Assembly: GCA_021154515.1 (NCBI GenBank)
Contig: JAJKIL010000105.1
Location: 1 to 6,264 of the forward strand
From: Niastella sp.
Lineage (GTDB): Bacteria > Bacteroidota > Bacteroidia > Chitinophagales > Chitinophagaceae
Length of the DNA stretch: 6,264 nucleotides
Direction of reading: 5' to 3'
The stretch's first letter is position 1. The number at the start of each line of letters is the position of its first letter. Of the stretch, positions 6,257 to 6,264 are shown one piece after another. A model generated the notes under the pieces. The model was not told the DNA's origin. It searched no databases and was given only the letters and a program-made list of their open reading frames with translations. The translations under genes were made by a program, and so were the position numbers.

Positions 6257-6264
6257 GTAATCCT
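6253..6264 (+). CDS. Start of a downstream gene cut by the window edge
   Basis: ATG at 6253 overlaps the TGA of the 81-residue gene by 4 bp (ATGA) and opens a frame reading MSNP before the window ends. The overlap is a classic coupling arrangement, so a further gene is likely. Four residues do not identify a product. An N-terminus of this kind would be compatible with a P-loop kinase of the zeta-toxin type, but that is a guess. Confidence 0.5.

Overview
The window looks like chromosomal DNA of a Bacteroidota bacterium, most likely a soil or plant-associated member near Chitinophagaceae (the rank is an inference). Signs of this are A-rich leaders without Shine-Dalgarno sequences, two exact matches to the Bacteroidota -7 promoter element TAnnTTTG, short intergenic gaps inside co-directional units, and proteins typical of the group. 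All genes lie on the + strand. No rRNA, tRNA, CRISPR array, insertion sequence or intact mobile element was found.

Region 1 (1-2170) is a three-gene unit with gaps of 36 and 40 bp. It encodes an exported thioredoxin-fold DUF1223 protein with a CSSC motif, an exported alpha/beta hydrolase with a GHSWGG nucleophile elbow, and an Ohr-type organic hydroperoxide reductase with the full Arg/Glu/Cys/Cys active site. A strong intrinsic terminator closes it. The theme is thiol and peroxide chemistry in the envelope and cytoplasm, but only Ohr has a firm function.

Region 2 (2171-2460) is a regulatory gap. It holds a near-perfect 18-bp palindrome, a good Bacteroidota promoter (TTG-N20-TAAATTTG), a 7-bp inverted repeat that brackets the -7 element, and a small hairpin in the leader.

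Region 3 (2461-5816) is a two-gene carbohydrate unit: an exported GH29 alpha-L-fucosidase and an exported SGNH esterase of the sialate O-acetylesterase family. The second gene starts at or 5 bp after the stop of the first, so they are probably co-transcribed and translationally coupled. Together they would remove fucose and O-acetyl groups from a decorated glycan. No SusC/SusD pair lies in the window.

Region 4 (5817-6264) has a 194-bp gap with repeated AGTGGGTT words and a second TAAATTTG element. An 81-codon gene of unknown function follows, and its stop overlaps the ATG of a further gene that runs off the window. This ATGA-linked layout suggests a small partner protein and its effector.

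Nothing here is clearly a new system. The most unusual parts are the regulatory architecture before the fucosidase and the overlapping small-gene pair cut by the right edge.
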